In this document: positions 9,101-19,773 of the stretch, piece by piece | Layout: each line of letters opens with the position of its first letter | How positions within the stretch are numbered: position 1 is the stretch's first letter | Assembly (NCBI RefSeq): GCF_001766835.1 | Contig: NZ_LKEU01000018.1 | Span: 62,001 to 126,000, forward strand | Source of the DNA: Acetobacterium wieringae | Lineage (GTDB): Bacteria > Bacillota > Clostridia > Eubacteriales > Eubacteriaceae | DNA length: 64,000 nucleotides | Reading direction: 5' to 3' | Notes under the pieces: generated by a model | Database searches by the model: none | Seen by the model: only the letters and a program-made list of their open reading frames with translations | Told to the model about the DNA's origin: nothing | Program-made: the position numbers and the translations under genes

Positions 9101-10770
9101 AAGTTTACCCCTGGGTTGCCAAGACCCGCTATTCAACACCTGGTGTCGGCTTGATTTCACCACCGCCACACCATGATATTTATTCCATTGAGGATTTAGC
9201 CGAGCTGATTCATGACTTGAAAAATGCCAACCGTGAAGCCAGTATCAATGTCAAACTGGTTTCTGAAGTTGGTGTTGGAACCATTGCCGCTGGTGTTGCC
9301 AAAGCAAAAGCCGATGTGATTCTAATCAGTGGTTACGATGGCGGTACTGGCGCCTCACCGCGAACCAGTATCCGACACGCCGGTTTACCCTGGGAACTTG
9401 GACTGGCGGAAACCCATCAGACGCTGGTACTCAATAACCTGAGAACCCGGGTAAAAGTTGAAACGGACGGTAAACTGCTTACGGGTAAAGATTTAGCGGT
9501 GGCAACCTTACTGGGCGCTGAGGAATACGGCTTTGCGACTGCACCACTGGTTATTCTTGGTTGTGTTATGATGCGGGTCTGCCATCTGGATACCTGCCCG
9601 GTTGGGGTGGCAACACAAAACCCTGAGCTACGCAAGCGATTTACGGGTGATCCTGGTCATGTTGTTAACTTTATGAAATTTATTGCCCAGGAACTGCGGG
9701 AAATCATGGCCGAACTCGGTTTTCGAACCATTGATGAAATGGTTGGCCGTTCCGATAAACTGGAAATGAACAAAGCCATTGATCATTGGAAAACCAAAGG
9801 ACTGGATTTCTCCAGTATTTTATACCAACCAGCCATTCCAGAAGGCGGCGGTTTATATTGTCAAATCAAGCAAAACCACAATATCGAAAAATCCAAGGAT
9901 CTAACCGAACTCCTGGCACTCTGCCAACCTGCTTTGGAAAAAGCTGAAAAAGTGGTCATTAACACCACAATTAAAAATGTCAACCGGGTTGTCGGTACCA
10001 TCGTCGGAAATGAAGTTACCAAACGCTATGGTGAAGCTGGTCTTCCTGAAGACACCATCACCATTAACCTCAAAGGTTCTTCCGGACAAAGTCTTGGTGC
10101 CTTTATGCCCAAAGGCATGACCATCAAGCTGGAAGGTGATGCCAACGACTATTTCGGTAAAGGCTTATCCGGTGGAAAAATGGTCATTTATCCACCTAAA
10201 GAAGCGACCTTTGTTCCAGAAGAAAACATCATCGTTGGAAATGTCGCCTTTTACGGCGCCACCGAAGGCGAGGCTTTTATTCGAGGTGCCGCCGGTGAAC
10301 GTTTCTGTGTAAGAAACAGCGGTGTTACTGCCGTTGTTGAAGCAGTGGGCGATCATGGTTGTGAATACATGACCGGCGGAAAGGTCGTCATTCTGGGAAA
10401 AACCGGGCGAAATTTTGCCGCCGGAATGTCCGGTGGAATTGCTTATGTGCTGGACTTGGATGAAAACTTCTGTGAATCCTGCAATGCTGAAATGGTTGAT
10501 CTGGTAAAAATCACCGATGCGGTCGAATTGGCTGAGCTTAAAGAGTTGATCATCAAACACCATGATTATACCAACAGCTCACTGGCTCAAAAAATCCTGG
10601 ATGACTTTGATCACTACGCAAAACAATTCACCAAGGTTTTACCTCGAGATTATAAACGGATGCTGGATGCCATGGAACGGGTTAAAGCCCTCGGTCTTAC
10701 CGGCGATGAGGCCTTAATGGCGGCTTTCGAAGAAAATAACCGGGATCTGTCCCGGGTAAGTGGAAACTAG
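6181..10770 (+). CDS. gltB: Glutamate synthase (NADPH-type) large subunit
   Basis: This 1529-residue protein has the full-length GltB architecture. The N-terminal glutaminase domain has its Ntn nucleophile in HDACGIG (Cys24, so a 23-residue propeptide is expected to be removed). A central linker domain and an FMN-binding synthase barrel follow ([24 protein letters not shown]). The 3Fe-4S cysteines are in [15 protein letters not shown], near residue 1130. The C-terminal GXGXG repeat domain is from about 1270 on. It moves the amide nitrogen of glutamine to 2-oxoglutarate in the cytoplasm. GAGGAAGG precedes the ATG, and gltD follows at 17 bp. Confidence 0.97.
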   Translation: MRMKHTSLPPKQGLYDPAFEHDACGIGAIVHIKGKKSHDIVKQALTTLVNLQHRGGRGSEQNTGDGAGILIQIPHQFMEKASIKEGFTLPQPGDYGLGMLFMPTDVNERNQCERILEDIIIEEGQTLLGWRDVPVDLCDLGKTAVDSMPFLKQVFIQKDAALTDTMDFERKLYTIRKQAEKKTKKAGLSFYAASFSSRTIVYKGMLTEDQVGQFYLDLQDPDVTTAIAMVHSRFSTNTFPSWERAHPNRYVIHNGEINTLRGNVNWMYARQSLLQSELFGNELEKTFPVVDVDGSDSSIFDNTFEFLSLTGRSLAHSAMMMIPEPWAKHQTMSPEKKAFYNYHARMLEPWDGPAAIAFTDGVRLGAVLDRNGLRPSRYYVTKDDMVILSSEVGVLDIPPENILCKERLKPGRMLMIDTEKGEIINDEDLKHAVASQQPYAEWLEKHNIPITKLPEPKTKYVTDKATLIQRQKTFGYTYEDLKALIIPMAKDGVDPIGAMGNDIPLAVLSDKSQVLFNYFKQMFAQVTNPPIDALREELITGTEVYLGGEGNLINPLPESCHQISLDMPILSNEDLEKIRELNDPRIKTITLSTLFESNTGGDGLEKALNDIFAAADQAIADGNTIIVLSDRGVNEKMVPIPSALAIAGLHHHLVNNLTRTRVSLVVESGEPREVHHFAVLIGYGATAVNPYLAFESVADLIDRGMLTDVAYEKAVKTYIKTVSKGVIKVLSKMGISTILSYHGAQIFEAVGINSEVIDKYFTRTPSRIEGIGINEIARESQMRHDEAYRNPFGDANALESGGNFQWRADGEYHTYNPEAVYKLQTACRNGDYQTYQEYTALINEQSQRTCTLRGMMTFKDLAPISIDEVESVESICTRFKTGAMSYGSLSSEAHECLAIAMNRIGGKSNTGEGGEDPERHIPLHNGDSRLSAIKQVASGRFGVTSHYLSSAQEIQIKMAQGAKPGEGGQLPGRKVYPWVAKTRYSTPGVGLISPPPHHDIYSIEDLAELIHDLKNANREASINVKLVSEVGVGTIAAGVAKAKADVILISGYDGGTGASPRTSIRHAGLPWELGLAETHQTLVLNNLRTRVKVETDGKLLTGKDLAVATLLGAEEYGFATAPLVILGCVMMRVCHLDTCPVGVATQNPELRKRFTGDPGHVVNFMKFIAQELREIMAELGFRTIDEMVGRSDKLEMNKAIDHWKTKGLDFSSILYQPAIPEGGGLYCQIKQNHNIEKSKDLTELLALCQPALEKAEKVVINTTIKNVNRVVGTIVGNEVTKRYGEAGLPEDTITINLKGSSGQSLGAFMPKGMTIKLEGDANDYFGKGLSGGKMVIYPPKEATFVPEENIIVGNVAFYGATEGEAFIRGAAGERFCVRNSGVTAVVEAVGDHGCEYMTGGKVVILGKTGRNFAAGMSGGIAYVLDLDENFCESCNAEMVDLVKITDAVELAELKELIIKHHDYTNSSLAQKILDDFDHYAKQFTKVLPRDYKRMLDAMERVKALGLTGDEALMAAFEENNRDLSRVSGN

Positions 10771-10787
10771 AGAGGAGGTAAACAATT

Positions 10788-12263
10788 ATGGGAAAATCAA
10801 CAGGATTTTTAGAATATAACCGGGAAGTGCCCAAGGATCGGGAACCTCTTGAACGGATTAAAGACTGGCAGGAATTTCATTTAGAGCTGCCGGAAGAAAA
10901 ACAACGTCTTCAGGGCGCCCGCTGTATGGATTGCGGCGTACCCTATTGCCACTCTGGCATGATGATTGCTGGCGGCGCCTCTGGCTGCCCAATTCATAAT
11001 TTAATCCCTGAATGGAATGATATGATTTACAAGGGGTTGTGGAAAGAAGCCCTAATTCGACTGCTTAACACCAATAATTTCCCTGAATTCACTGGCCGGG
11101 TTTGCCCGGCTCCCTGTGAAGGGGCCTGCACCGTCGGCTTAAACCAACCACAGGTAACCATCAAAACCAATGAATGCACCATCATCGATCATGCTTTTAA
11201 AGAAGGCTGGATTACGCCAAACCCACCAAAACTGCGAACCGATAAAAAAATCGCCGTGGTGGGCTCCGGACCAGCTGGCCTGGCCTGTGCGGCGGAACTC
11301 AATAAAGCTGGCCATAATGTTACAGTTTACGAGCGGGCCGACCGGATTGGGGGACTGCTGATGTATGGTATCCCCAACATGAAGCTGGATAAGATTGCTG
11401 TCGTTCAGCGTCGGGTTGACCTGATGACCGCCGAAGGAATTAACTTTGTCACCCGTACCGAGGTCGGTAAAGACTACGCCGTTGCCGATTTAAAAGCTGA
11501 TTACGATGCGGTGGTTTTATGTGGTGGCGCCACCAAACCCCGGGATCTGCCAGTGGAAGGCCGAAATCTTAAAGGCGTTGATTTCGCAATCAACTTTTTA
11601 TCAGCCAACACCAAAAGCCTGCTGGACTCCAACCTGACCGATGGCAACTATACATCTGCCAAAGACAAGCATGTGGTCATTATCGGGGGTGGTGATACTG
11701 GTACCGACTGTGTGGCCACCTCGATCCGTCATGGCTGTAAAAGCGTGCTGCAATTGGAAATCATGCCAAAACCGCCGACCTCCCGAGCAGAAACCAATCC
11801 CTGGCCGGAATGGCCCAAAACCTACAAGCTGGATTATGGTCAGGAAGAAGCAGTGGCCCTGTATGGCAGTGATCCCCGCCAATACTGTACCACCACTAAA
11901 AAAATTGTCGGCGATGCCGAAGGCCATGTTAAAGAAGTCCATACCGTCGAAATTGAGTGGATTGCTGATGAAAACGGACGGATGACCATGAAGGAAATCC
12001 CCGGAACTGAAAAGGTGCTGCCAGCAGATCTGGTTTTACTGGCGATGGGCTTTCTGGGACCGGATGACCTGCTGGTTGACCAACTGGGTCTGGATCGGGA
12101 TCCCCGCTCCAATGTCAAAGCCGATTACGGTGTTTACCAAACCAGTGTGGACACTATCTTTGCTGCCGGTGATATCCGTCGGGGCCAAAGTCTGGTGGTC
12201 TGGGCCATCAATGAAGGCCGTGAAGCCGCCCGAGCCTGTCACAATTATTTAACTAAAAAATAA
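10788..12263 (+). CDS. gltD: Glutamate synthase small subunit
   Basis: This 491-residue protein supplies electrons from NAD(P)H to GltB. The N-terminal part carries the cysteines for low-potential 4Fe-4S clusters ([13 protein letters not shown] and [11 protein letters not shown]). [14 protein letters not shown]-binding fold follows near residue 160, and an [14 protein letters not shown](P)-binding fold near 300. A conserved ATG-type [19 protein letters not shown] motif is near the C-terminus. AGAGGAGG precedes the start. It forms a two-gene operon with gltB and ends at a clear terminator. Confidence 0.97.
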   Translation: MGKSTGFLEYNREVPKDREPLERIKDWQEFHLELPEEKQRLQGARCMDCGVPYCHSGMMIAGGASGCPIHNLIPEWNDMIYKGLWKEALIRLLNTNNFPEFTGRVCPAPCEGACTVGLNQPQVTIKTNECTIIDHAFKEGWITPNPPKLRTDKKIAVVGSGPAGLACAAELNKAGHNVTVYERADRIGGLLMYGIPNMKLDKIAVVQRRVDLMTAEGINFVTRTEVGKDYAVADLKADYDAVVLCGGATKPRDLPVEGRNLKGVDFAINFLSANTKSLLDSNLTDGNYTSAKDKHVVIIGGGDTGTDCVATSIRHGCKSVLQLEIMPKPPTSRAETNPWPEWPKTYKLDYGQEEAVALYGSDPRQYCTTTKKIVGDAEGHVKEVHTVEIEWIADENGRMTMKEIPGTEKVLPADLVLLAMGFLGPDDLLVDQLGLDRDPRSNVKADYGVYQTSVDTIFAAGDIRRGQSLVVWAINEGREAARACHNYLTKK

Positions 12264-12282
12264 ATTGCTTCTTATCTCATCT

Positions 12283-12325
12283 AAAACAGCCACAAAATCC
12301 AAACTGGATCGTGTGGCTGTTTTTA
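12283..12325 (+). terminator. gltBD operon terminator
   Basis: AAAACAGCCAC pairs with GTGTGGCTGTTTT around about 18 nt, followed by T residues. The A-run before the stem may let it also stop transcripts from the minus-strand DUF389 gene. Confidence 0.85.
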
Positions 12326-12353
12326 GGTTCATCTTAATCTTTGGGTGAGTGTT

Positions 12354-13400
12354 TTAGACAATCACAATCTCACCTTCCAATATGCCGGCACTGTTTTCTT
12401 TTTCAAAATAGTTAAAGAGAGTCGTTCGGATGTCCTGAACCACTTCCAGGGTGTAGCCTTCCAATCCATAGTCGGCCATATTTGTTGTGATCCGATCAAT
12501 CTGATCCGGGCTGTAAACTTCCCCAATCAAATCCAGTCGCAGATTTTTTCTTTCCGGGTCAATGGTTGCTCGCATGGTGGTGGTTGTCGACGAATCGACT
12601 TCAGCATTCACAAATGATTGAACCTTACCCGTAAGATGCTGGTTCAGTATCGAATCAATCGACACATAGATTGCGGAAACCGCTGCCGGAATGGTGATCA
12701 GAATCATCCCAATAATGATCCCCCGCTTTAAAATTTTATTGAAGCGCTCTTTAACCACCGCAGCTTGCTTGAGCTGCAGCAGCTTACAAAAAGCAAAGGT
12801 TGCCAGCATAATAAAAAAAGCATTAATCAGAAATAAATAAGCTGCCGGGAAAATATAATCCGGGTTGCTGTTGGCGATGCCATAGCCTACGGTACACATT
12901 GGCGGCATGAGTGCAGTGGCAATGGCAACACCGGGAATGACATTGGTTTTTTCTTTTCTGGTTATTCCGATGACCCCGGCGGTTCCACCAAAAAAGGCAA
13001 TCAACATATCAAAAAAAGATGGCCCGGTTCTGGCGATCAATTCACTGGTGGCCTCATGAATCGGGGTCAGCGAGAAATAAATGGAAGCGCCAATCAGGGC
13101 AATAATAATCTGAATCATAAAATTAAGGGCGGCATTTCGTAGCAATAACCCGTCATAGGTCGCCAGACTATAGCCCATGGCAATGATCGGATTCATCAGC
13201 GGTGATATGAGCATCGCTCCAATAATAACCGCCGTTGAATTGGTGTTTAAACCAACCGAAGCGACAATAATGGCACAGAAAAGAATAATCAACGGGGCAC
13301 CCTTTAGCTTCACACCAGCTACAATACTTTCGTGGATAGCATCGGCACCCATCTGATCGGATCGGATATCAAATAAACCATTTTTAAGATAATCAATCAT
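12354..13400 (-). CDS. DUF389 family membrane protein
   Basis: This 348-residue protein has six or so hydrophobic helices in its first 240 residues, with the DUF389/TIGR00341 hallmark VGLNTNSTAVIIGAMLISPLM near residue 50 and PGVAIATALMPPMCTVGYG near 155. A soluble C-terminal segment of about 100 residues follows. Members are found in bacteria and archaea and have no settled function. GGGAGA precedes the ATG. The upstream region is a long stretch without genes. Confidence 0.85.
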   Translation of the reverse strand: MIDYLKNGLFDIRSDQMGADAIHESIVAGVKLKGAPLIILFCAIIVASVGLNTNSTAVIIGAMLISPLMNPIIAMGYSLATYDGLLLRNAALNFMIQIIIALIGASIYFSLTPIHEATSELIARTGPSFFDMLIAFFGGTAGVIGITRKEKTNVIPGVAIATALMPPMCTVGYGIANSNPDYIFPAAYLFLINAFFIMLATFAFCKLLQLKQAAVVKERFNKILKRGIIIGMILITIPAAVSAIYVSIDSILNQHLTGKVQSFVNAEVDSSTTTTMRATIDPERKNLRLDLIGEVYSPDQIDRITTNMADYGLEGYTLEVVQDIRTTLFNYFEKENSAGILEGEIVIV

Positions 13401-13539
13401 GCTAAATCTCCCAATCTCATTTGCTTATTGTCTTTTATTACCCAATCGAGCATTAAACAAACCTCACTTTTTTATGATTATCAAAAAACTGACTTCTAAA
13501 CTCCACCCATTTTCTAGCGCTCATTTTTATAGATCCGTC

Positions 13540-13599
13540 CAACCACAAAAAAGCTGAAAGCCGATTCCACAATTAATTCTGTAGAATCGGCCTCAGCTT
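13540..13599 (-). terminator. Minus-strand terminator far from any gene
   Basis: AAGCTGA / TCAGCTT and GCCGATTC / GAATCGGC form a two-part stem. On the minus strand the hairpin is followed by TTTTTTG. The nearest minus-strand coding region lies 6 kb upstream beyond plus-strand and terminated genes, so it must end a transcript that begins in 13600-14200. Confidence 0.75.
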
Positions 13600-14155
13600 A
13601 CAATCTCAGTTGTCATTTTTTGGGACTCACCCCTTTCTGCTTATCAAAAATCTTCCGCTTCGCATTTCCAATGTAAATAGTTCACTTGCTCCAGGGATTA
13701 TCTTACTTTTTATTTCGCTTTTACGATCCTTTTCTGCCGATTTTGCATTGGGGATTTTTTATGAAATAAATTTCTGAACAATCTGTTCTCTCGTCCAAAT
13801 TTCTCCCGTTTGTTACGCTGAATTTCAATTGAAAATCATCTTCTCTTCTCACATTGATTACCTATTCTTGATCCATTATTTTTATTATGAACACATCTTT
13901 TTAAATGTGCTGATCATAATGTCAATACCGATCGCCAATAAATCTGACTGTGATTAACGATGTACTCCTCAATTCTAATGACTTTAAGAATTTTTCCACC
14001 GTAGAGTGTATGATCGAAAAATCAGTTCCTTGAAGTTTATCTCTGACCTTCTTACAATCTGATAATCTTCTCCCTGATTTTTTCATTCGGTTAAGTGATT
14101 CTTTACTTTTCTATGAACCTGTCATTAAATTGGAAAAGGATTTGGTTGATCCTTG
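13545..14155 (-). ncRNA. Candidate ~600-nt non-coding RNA
   Basis: No frame of 60 codons or more exists here, yet the minus strand has a promoter-like TTTACT-16 bp-TACAAT at about 14165-14195 and an intrinsic terminator at 13540-13599. Between them are several local hairpins: TTATGA/TCATAA with GCACAT/ATGTG near 13890-13925, GAACA/TGTTC near 13780, GGGG/TCCC near 13622-13633, and TTTTTC/GAAAAA near 14000. The size would suit a large structured RNA of the OLE class, but I cannot match a known consensus and no OLE-associated protein gene is beside it. The 5' end is approximate. Confidence 0.4.
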
Positions 14156-14164
14156 ATTCAATTA

Positions 14165-14195
14165 TATTGTATCATGTTTATGGCAAAAGTAAACA
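14165..14195 (-). promoter_or_regulatory. Promoter of the candidate ncRNA
   Basis: Read on the minus strand: TTTACT, 16 bp, TACAAT (overlapping TATAAT), at about 14165-14195. No coding region follows before the terminator at 13540-13599. Confidence 0.45.
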
Positions 14196-14366
14196 ACTAT
14201 GCTGTAAACGTTTGTAACTCTTTTGTAAAGAATCGATCTGGCTTTATTATGCCATTTTAAAAAATAATGCTCCGATCTTTTTTTTAATATTTATCGCCTT
14301 TTGTTAATAAATTCCCTCATTAAGGGTATTAAGTAAATGGTTATTCTTTCAAAGAGAGGTGTTGTA

Positions 14367-15149
14367 ATGGTAAGAGTTGAAGACATTAGTATGAGCTACC
14401 AAGTTTATGGATCCGGATACCCTCTGCTTTTAATAATGGGTTATGGTGGAACCATGAACCTGTGGGAGGAACGGTTTTTACGTTCGCTGTCAAAAAAATA
14501 CAAGGTGATTGTCTTTGACAACCGCGGCATGGGTGAAACCAGTTCTGGTCATAAGCCTTTCACAATTGAACAGTTTGCTGAAGATACTTATGAAATGCTG
14601 GTTGCCTTAAAAATAGAACGAGCCCATGTACTTGGGTGGTCCATGGGGGCATCAATTGCTCAGGAGTTAGCCTTAAGGCATCCTGAAATTGTTAACAAAC
14701 TGATTCTATACGCTTCACTTTGTCATCCGGAAATCTTTCCTCCTGAACCAAAGGTTCTTTTCCGGCTTGAAAACACACTGGGAATTCCCTCTGAAAAAGG
14801 TTATGAGTGGCTGCGACTGATCTTCCCTCCTGAGTGGATAAAAAATAATCCGGATCGCATTCGGGAAATATTTCATCGCCCGCTGGGGGTTATGAATCCT
14901 GATTCGATCCTGAAACAAGCTGATGCGATCAACAAGTGGGAAGGTTCCTGTAATCGCATTCCTTTTCTAAAACACGAAACTCTGGTTATTGATGGTAAAG
15001 ACGATTTGATTCTCCCTTCCGAAAATGCCGAATATCTGGCCAGTCGATTGCCGAACTCCAAGCTCATTTTGATCCCCGAAGCAGGACATGGCTTAATGTT
15101 TCAAAAACCGGATAAATTCACGTTAATCATTAATCTATTTCTTGACTGA
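14367..15149 (+). CDS. Alpha/beta hydrolase
   Basis: This 260-residue single-domain alpha/beta-hydrolase has a nucleophile elbow GWSMGAS (Ser near residue 99), an oxyanion segment MGYGGT near 24, the NRGMGETS loop near 55, and a catalytic Asp in DGKDDLILP and His in EAGHGLMF near the C-terminus. The substrate (ester, lactone or similar) cannot be told. I start it at 14367 because GAGAGGTG sits at good spacing; the earlier in-frame ATG at 14337 has none. It appears to be a lone transcription unit. Confidence 0.85.
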   Translation: MVRVEDISMSYQVYGSGYPLLLIMGYGGTMNLWEERFLRSLSKKYKVIVFDNRGMGETSSGHKPFTIEQFAEDTYEMLVALKIERAHVLGWSMGASIAQELALRHPEIVNKLILYASLCHPEIFPPEPKVLFRLENTLGIPSEKGYEWLRLIFPPEWIKNNPDRIREIFHRPLGVMNPDSILKQADAINKWEGSCNRIPFLKHETLVIDGKDDLILPSENAEYLASRLPNSKLILIPEAGHGLMFQKPDKFTLIINLFLD

Positions 15150-15225
15150 TACAACCGGTTCGTCCTTTAAATTTTGCAAACTCACAGCAACGCTGTTCCA
15201 TAATAGATAATTCATTGCATGACTT

Positions 15226-15257
15226 GAGGCTGGTTTCTAAACGAAGAGACCAGCCTT
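15226..15257 (+). terminator. Probable terminator after the alpha/beta hydrolase
   Basis: GGCTGGT pairs with ACCAGCC across a short partly paired loop. A T-rich, interrupted tract follows on the plus strand. Confidence 0.45.
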
Positions 15258-15279
15258 ACTTATATATCATTTTTTCTGG

Positions 15280-17034
15280 CTATCGGTTTATGCTAAAGAT
15301 TTCCTCACAGACCGGATTTTTCTGCATAATTCCAACGAATAACGAAACAATATCGGGATCAAACTGTGAACCCGCATTTTTCTGAATTTCAGCTAAGGCA
15401 TTTTGGCAATTTGTTGCTTTTTGGTAGATTCGGTTCTCAGTCATGGCATCATAGGCATCTGTGATTGCGATAATCCGTGACAACAGCGGAATCTCTTCTC
15501 CGACTAGGCCTTTCGGGTAACCACTACCATCCCAATGCTCGTGATGGCAAAGAATATATTCAGCGATCGATACCAGCTCTGGTGAAGCGCAAGCAATACG
15601 ATAGCCAATTTCTGGGTGCTTTTTCATTTCAATCCATTCTTTTTCAGTCAGTTTTCCAGGTTTTGCCAGAATCCGATCATCAATTCCGACCTTGCCAATA
15701 TCATGAAGTGTCGCCAGTAATTCCAGATTGTCCAGTTCGATTTGGGAAAGATTGAGGGCTTGACCAATCATTCGCGACAAAGCCGCCAAGCGTTCAGAAT
15801 GCTCCTCGGTTTCATGGCTTTTTTCATACATCGTCGCTTTGATTGAAGCAATAATAGCGCTATGTGAGCTGCGTTGCTCCAGTAGTTTGCGCTGGTTCAT
15901 GTATAATTCAGCTCTTTTAATAGTTTCCTTCAAATCGCCATGGGGTTCTTCTTTTGTTCCCGAACCCAAGGCCACATTAATATGAAATGCCTCATTCAAA
16001 ATCCGCCGATTATGTTCAGCAAAACTTTGCTTTATTTCTTCCATCTGTTTCAGCGCCGCTTCCCGGGATGTTTTTGGCATCAGGATACTAAATTCATCAC
16101 CTCCGGTTCTGGCAACTATTTCACCCTTCTGACAACTGTTTTTCATGATCCGGGATGTTTCAATGATCATCCGATCTCCAGCTTCATGGCCAAAGGCATC
16201 ATTCATCAGTTTAATCCCATTGATGTCACCAATTATAATTGAAATCGGCAACTGTTCATTGATGTTAATCCGCTTTTGCTCTTCCTCCCAAAAGAGACGA
16301 TTGTACAACCCCGTCAGATGGTCATGATAACTTAAATATCGGTATTTTTGCTCACTGGCTTCCAGACTTTTTTGGGATCTGATAATGATTTTTGCTTGTT
16401 TCTCAAGCCCCTCATAAATGATTTGGATAACAAATAACAAACCAATTCCCAGGATCTGACTGCTGATGGCAACGATCGGCCATCTTGATCCGTAATCAGC
16501 AATGGCAAATTCATTGAAAAAACTGCTGAACAACAGCACTGTAATAACCAGAAAAGCAAACAGATTAAAAGCAATAAATTTCAAAACCCATTTTTTATCC
16601 AGCAGCGACCCCGATAACACCAGCACCACTGTCACACATACCATTCCGGCTCCCATGGGTCCAGCCACAATCAGCACCAGCACACTGGCAAAATAGCCGG
16701 TCAGCAGGAAAAAGAGTTTTTTGATTCGAAGATTGATCTTATGATTAAGCAGAACAAAGACGGAGACAAAATACAGTAAAAACTCCATAACCGATACCAC
16801 ATACTTGCCTTCCTCATAAAACAGATAGGCACCGTAAAAGAACAGAATCGGCCCCAACAGAATAAAATAGAAGGTAATATCATAAAATAAATGATTCTTT
16901 AGATAATTGAGATCCCGATCTCGATTCCCCTCTCCGTTGTTTTTTATATTATAAGTAATGGCTCTCAGGTTTTTTAACCGCATTTTTATGAAGCCCATCA
17001 TAACAGCAATCTTTTGTCTGATTATCTGATTCAT
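15280..17034 (-). CDS. Membrane GGDEF/HD-GYP signalling protein
   Basis: This 584-residue protein has about six N-terminal transmembrane helices (residues 45-215), then a GGDEF domain (SYHDHLTGLYNR near 237, RTGGDEFSILMP near 313) and an HD-GYP domain (HDIGKVGIDDRIL near 450, HHEHWDGSGYPKG near 505). Both c-di-GMP synthase and phosphodiesterase signatures look intact, so it may make or break c-di-GMP in response to a signal sensed in the membrane. GGDEF/HD-GYP fusions are common in Clostridia. No partner gene is adjacent. Confidence 0.9.
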   Translation of the reverse strand: MNQIIRQKIAVMMGFIKMRLKNLRAITYNIKNNGEGNRDRDLNYLKNHLFYDITFYFILLGPILFFYGAYLFYEEGKYVVSVMEFLLYFVSVFVLLNHKINLRIKKLFFLLTGYFASVLVLIVAGPMGAGMVCVTVVLVLSGSLLDKKWVLKFIAFNLFAFLVITVLLFSSFFNEFAIADYGSRWPIVAISSQILGIGLLFVIQIIYEGLEKQAKIIIRSQKSLEASEQKYRYLSYHDHLTGLYNRLFWEEEQKRININEQLPISIIIGDINGIKLMNDAFGHEAGDRMIIETSRIMKNSCQKGEIVARTGGDEFSILMPKTSREAALKQMEEIKQSFAEHNRRILNEAFHINVALGSGTKEEPHGDLKETIKRAELYMNQRKLLEQRSSHSAIIASIKATMYEKSHETEEHSERLAALSRMIGQALNLSQIELDNLELLATLHDIGKVGIDDRILAKPGKLTEKEWIEMKKHPEIGYRIACASPELVSIAEYILCHHEHWDGSGYPKGLVGEEIPLLSRIIAITDAYDAMTENRIYQKATNCQNALAEIQKNAGSQFDPDIVSLFVGIMQKNPVCEEIFSINR

Positions 17035-17171
17035 CCTTCATAACCCTTTCAACACATACTGGAACTGTCATATTTCTATAGATATAAATGCTTAGTAATT
17101 TGATACCCCCTGTTTATACGTTTAGTCACCTGCCTTTTTAAATATCCCATTTCTGATCGTTTTTAAGCATT

Positions 17172-17216
17172 AAAAAACCGCCAATTGTTCATTGACAGAC
17201 AATTGACGGTTTTTTA
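17172..17216 (-). terminator. Terminator of the DAHP synthase gene
   Basis: Stem CCGCCAATTGT / ACAATTGACGG (one mismatch) is flanked by A6 and T6, so it can act on both strands. It lies 5 bp beyond the DAHP synthase stop. Confidence 0.88.
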
Positions 17217-17220
17217 TTTA

Positions 17221-18249
17221 CTATACTTTTTCAGCAATGGTTCGAATTAACTCTTCTGAAGCTTTCCATCCCAGGCAGGAATCAGTAATGGATTTGCCAT
17301 ATACCCCACCATCGACTGGCTGGTTCCCTTCTTCAATGTAACTTTCAATCATCAGACCCTTCACATACTTTTTCAAGCTGGCGTCATAATGACGATTACG
17401 CAGGATTTCCCTGGCAATTCGGGGCTGTTCACCAAAACGCTTGTTGGAGTTGGCATGATTCAAGTCAATGATAACGGCAGGGCAGGAAAAATCCCGCTTT
17501 TCATATAACTTAATCAGATGCATAATATCTTCATAATGATAGTTGGGATAGTTGCGTCCATGCTGATCCACCGATCCGCGCATAATCGCATGGGTCAGCG
17601 GATTTCCATTTGTTTTTACTTCCCAACCCCGGTAGATAAAGGTGTGCCCTGCCTGAGCGGCCTGAATGGAATTCAGCATTACTGTAATATCACCACTCGT
17701 CGGGTTTTTCATTCCCACCGGAATTTCCAGACCCGAGACCGTTAACCGATGTTTCTGATTTTCCACCGATCGGGCCCCGATCGCCACATAACTGAGCAAA
17801 TCTTCCAGGTAGGCATAGTTTTCGGGATATAACATTTCATCCGCACAGGACAAACCTGTTTCTTCAATGGAACGGATATGCAATTGGCGAATGGCTTTAA
17901 TCCCTTCAACCATGTTTGCCTCTTTGTTTGCATCCGGTTGATGAAGCATCCCCTTATACCCTTCGCCGGTGGTTCGTGGTTTATTGGTATATATTCGCGG
18001 AATGATGATAATCTTATCGGCCACTTCCTTCTGAATTGCACTTAAACGATTCACATAATCAATCACGGCTGTTTCATTATCTGCTGAACAAGGCCCAATG
18101 ATTAAGATGAAGCGATCGTCCTTTCCTTCAAACACATCTCGGATCATCTGATCCCGCTGGGTTTTTATTTTTTTGCCCGTTTCAGATAAAGGCATCATTT
18201 TCAAAATTTCACTGGGTGAGGGGATTTCCTGGATCAACTCAAAACTCAT
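17221..18249 (-). CDS. aroF: 3-deoxy-7-phosphoheptulonate synthase (class I)
   Basis: This 342-residue enzyme condenses phosphoenolpyruvate and erythrose 4-phosphate in the first step of the shikimate pathway. Class I (AroFGH-type) signatures are IIGPCSADN near 49, RIYTNKPRTTGEGYKG near 86, SCADEMLYPENY near 133 and IDLNHANSNKRF near 260. Length is normal for the family. GGGAG precedes the ATG. Which aromatic amino acid inhibits it cannot be read from the sequence, so the AroF/AroG/AroH choice is nominal. Confidence 0.93.
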   Translation of the reverse strand: MSFELIQEIPSPSEILKMMPLSETGKKIKTQRDQMIRDVFEGKDDRFILIIGPCSADNETAVIDYVNRLSAIQKEVADKIIIIPRIYTNKPRTTGEGYKGMLHQPDANKEANMVEGIKAIRQLHIRSIEETGLSCADEMLYPENYAYLEDLLSYVAIGARSVENQKHRLTVSGLEIPVGMKNPTSGDITVMLNSIQAAQAGHTFIYRGWEVKTNGNPLTHAIMRGSVDQHGRNYPNYHYEDIMHLIKLYEKRDFSCPAVIIDLNHANSNKRFGEQPRIAREILRNRHYDASLKKYVKGLMIESYIEEGNQPVDGGVYGKSITDSCLGWKASEELIRTIAEKV

Positions 18250-18357
18250 TTGTTACTCCCTTTTTCACAATTTTTCGCCAAAATTTACCCCGATCTGACC
18301 GCTGCCGGTAATTCTGACCGTTGTATCGACACTTTTAGTTTGTATTTATTATAGTGA

Positions 18358-19773
18358 TTAATGTTCCAACTGACAAGGATTATTATTGATTCCCCGGCCA
18401 TCCCAGATCGATAGACGATCCGGAGCCATTGTCCGGCTAGTATTGGACAGTACAACCGCCACGCTAAAGATCTGATCATCTGCTTCAAATCGAGCTTCGC
18501 CGTCATATTTTTGAGCGATGGCGGTCACCGACGCAATCCCAATACCAGATGACTGCTCTCTTTTCTGGGAAAGGTAGACGCCATTTTTCATTGAAATTTT
18601 CCCACTAAAACGATTGTCCACCGTAATATATAACTTGTTGCCAATAAACTGGGATGCCAGTTTAATCATCTTTTCCCCTGAGGTGATTCGCCGGTTGGCT
18701 TCCAGGGCATTTTCCAGAACATTTCCAAAAACCACACATAAATCCGTTTCATCAATTTTTAAATCCTGGGGCACCATTGCTTCAATGGTAAAATCAATCG
18801 CTTCCAGTTTGCAAATATTGGCGTAATAGCCTAATATGGCATTAACAGCATCATTTTTGCAATACATAATATCGGCGATACTCAAGCGGTTCCCCAGCAA
18901 TTCGGCGATGTAGCTTTCTGCCTTGTCCCCATTCTTCTGTTGGATCAATCCCAGTACTGCGTTTAAATGATGCCTCAGGTCATGTTCACCTTTGCGGGTC
19001 TCTTCAATACAGATCCCGAATTTCTTATAATACTCCGACTGAAACAGTAATTGTTGTTTAATCACCTCATTGCTTTCGGCCAGAAGGATGTTTTTCTGAG
19101 TTTGTTCCAGCATTTCAATGACTACATAATAAATCAGGTAAAAGCCTAAAAAAGAAACCAGATTAAACACCAGAAACTGCCATTGCGCAATCAGGGTCGC
19201 ATTCAGAGCACCAAAAGCCAAACTGATAATATAGTAAACCATCGGGATAATCCAGAGGTACCCCCAGGCCTTGTTGCGGGTCGCCATCACCTGTCTAATT
19301 TTCTTTCTGAAAAAAATCCATACCAGGGGATACGTTAACACCAGAATTGCGCATTGAAACAGGTTAAAGTAGAAAGAATAGGAGATTTGAACATAAACCC
19401 GATGCAATCCATACGTCAGATAAGCAATCTCCAGAAATTTGGCCATGGTAACAATAAACTCGGCATAGCTTTTAACCAGCAGTCCAACAAACAAAAGTTT
19501 AGCAGGCGTTCCCCGAACCATTGCGGTATAAACCCCCAGGTAGAGCAATAAAAAAAAGACGCTGTGAAAAGCACGCAAACTGTTCCAATTCGGAACCCAT
19601 TCAATGATCATGATCACTGAAATGATGTTTAATACCATACACAAGGTACCCGCAGCGATTACCGTTTTTTTTGAATACCGGAGCTGCTTCCAGACCGGTA
19701 TAAAGGCTAGAATAAAATAGGGGCCTATTGATAAAGCAATCCCCCAAACAATGTTCAGATTACTGCTTAGCAC
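18358..19773 (-). CDS. GHKL (10HK-type) sensor histidine kinase
   Basis: I start this 471-residue protein at the GTG at 19773, where AGAGGTG lies six bases upstream, overlapping the response-regulator stop by 14 bp. About six transmembrane helices occupy residues 1-215. A coiled linker, an H-box GEHDLRHHLNAVLGLI, an N-box FGNVLENALEANRRI and a G-box SSGIGIASV follow. This is the AgrC/CitA-like GHKL class that partners LytTR regulators. No peptide-signal gene (agrB/agrD type) is adjacent, so the stimulus is unknown. Confidence 0.88.
   Translation of the reverse strand: MLSSNLNIVWGIALSIGPYFILAFIPVWKQLRYSKKTVIAAGTLCMVLNIISVIMIIEWVPNWNSLRAFHSVFFLLLYLGVYTAMVRGTPAKLLFVGLLVKSYAEFIVTMAKFLEIAYLTYGLHRVYVQISYSFYFNLFQCAILVLTYPLVWIFFRKKIRQVMATRNKAWGYLWIIPMVYYIISLAFGALNATLIAQWQFLVFNLVSFLGFYLIYYVVIEMLEQTQKNILLAESNEVIKQQLLFQSEYYKKFGICIEETRKGEHDLRHHLNAVLGLIQQKNGDKAESYIAELLGNRLSIADIMYCKNDAVNAILGYYANICKLEAIDFTIEAMVPQDLKIDETDLCVVFGNVLENALEANRRITSGEKMIKLASQFIGNKLYITVDNRFSGKISMKNGVYLSQKREQSSGIGIASVTAIAQKYDGEARFEADDQIFSVAVVLSNTSRTMAPDRLSIWDGRGINNNPCQLEH

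Noticed and set aside
13545..14155. Firm assignment of the orphan transcript as OLE RNA or tmRNA
   Set aside because: Length alone supports OLE; no partner gene or remembered consensus was found. tmRNA ends and the tag frame are absent. It is kept as an unnamed candidate.
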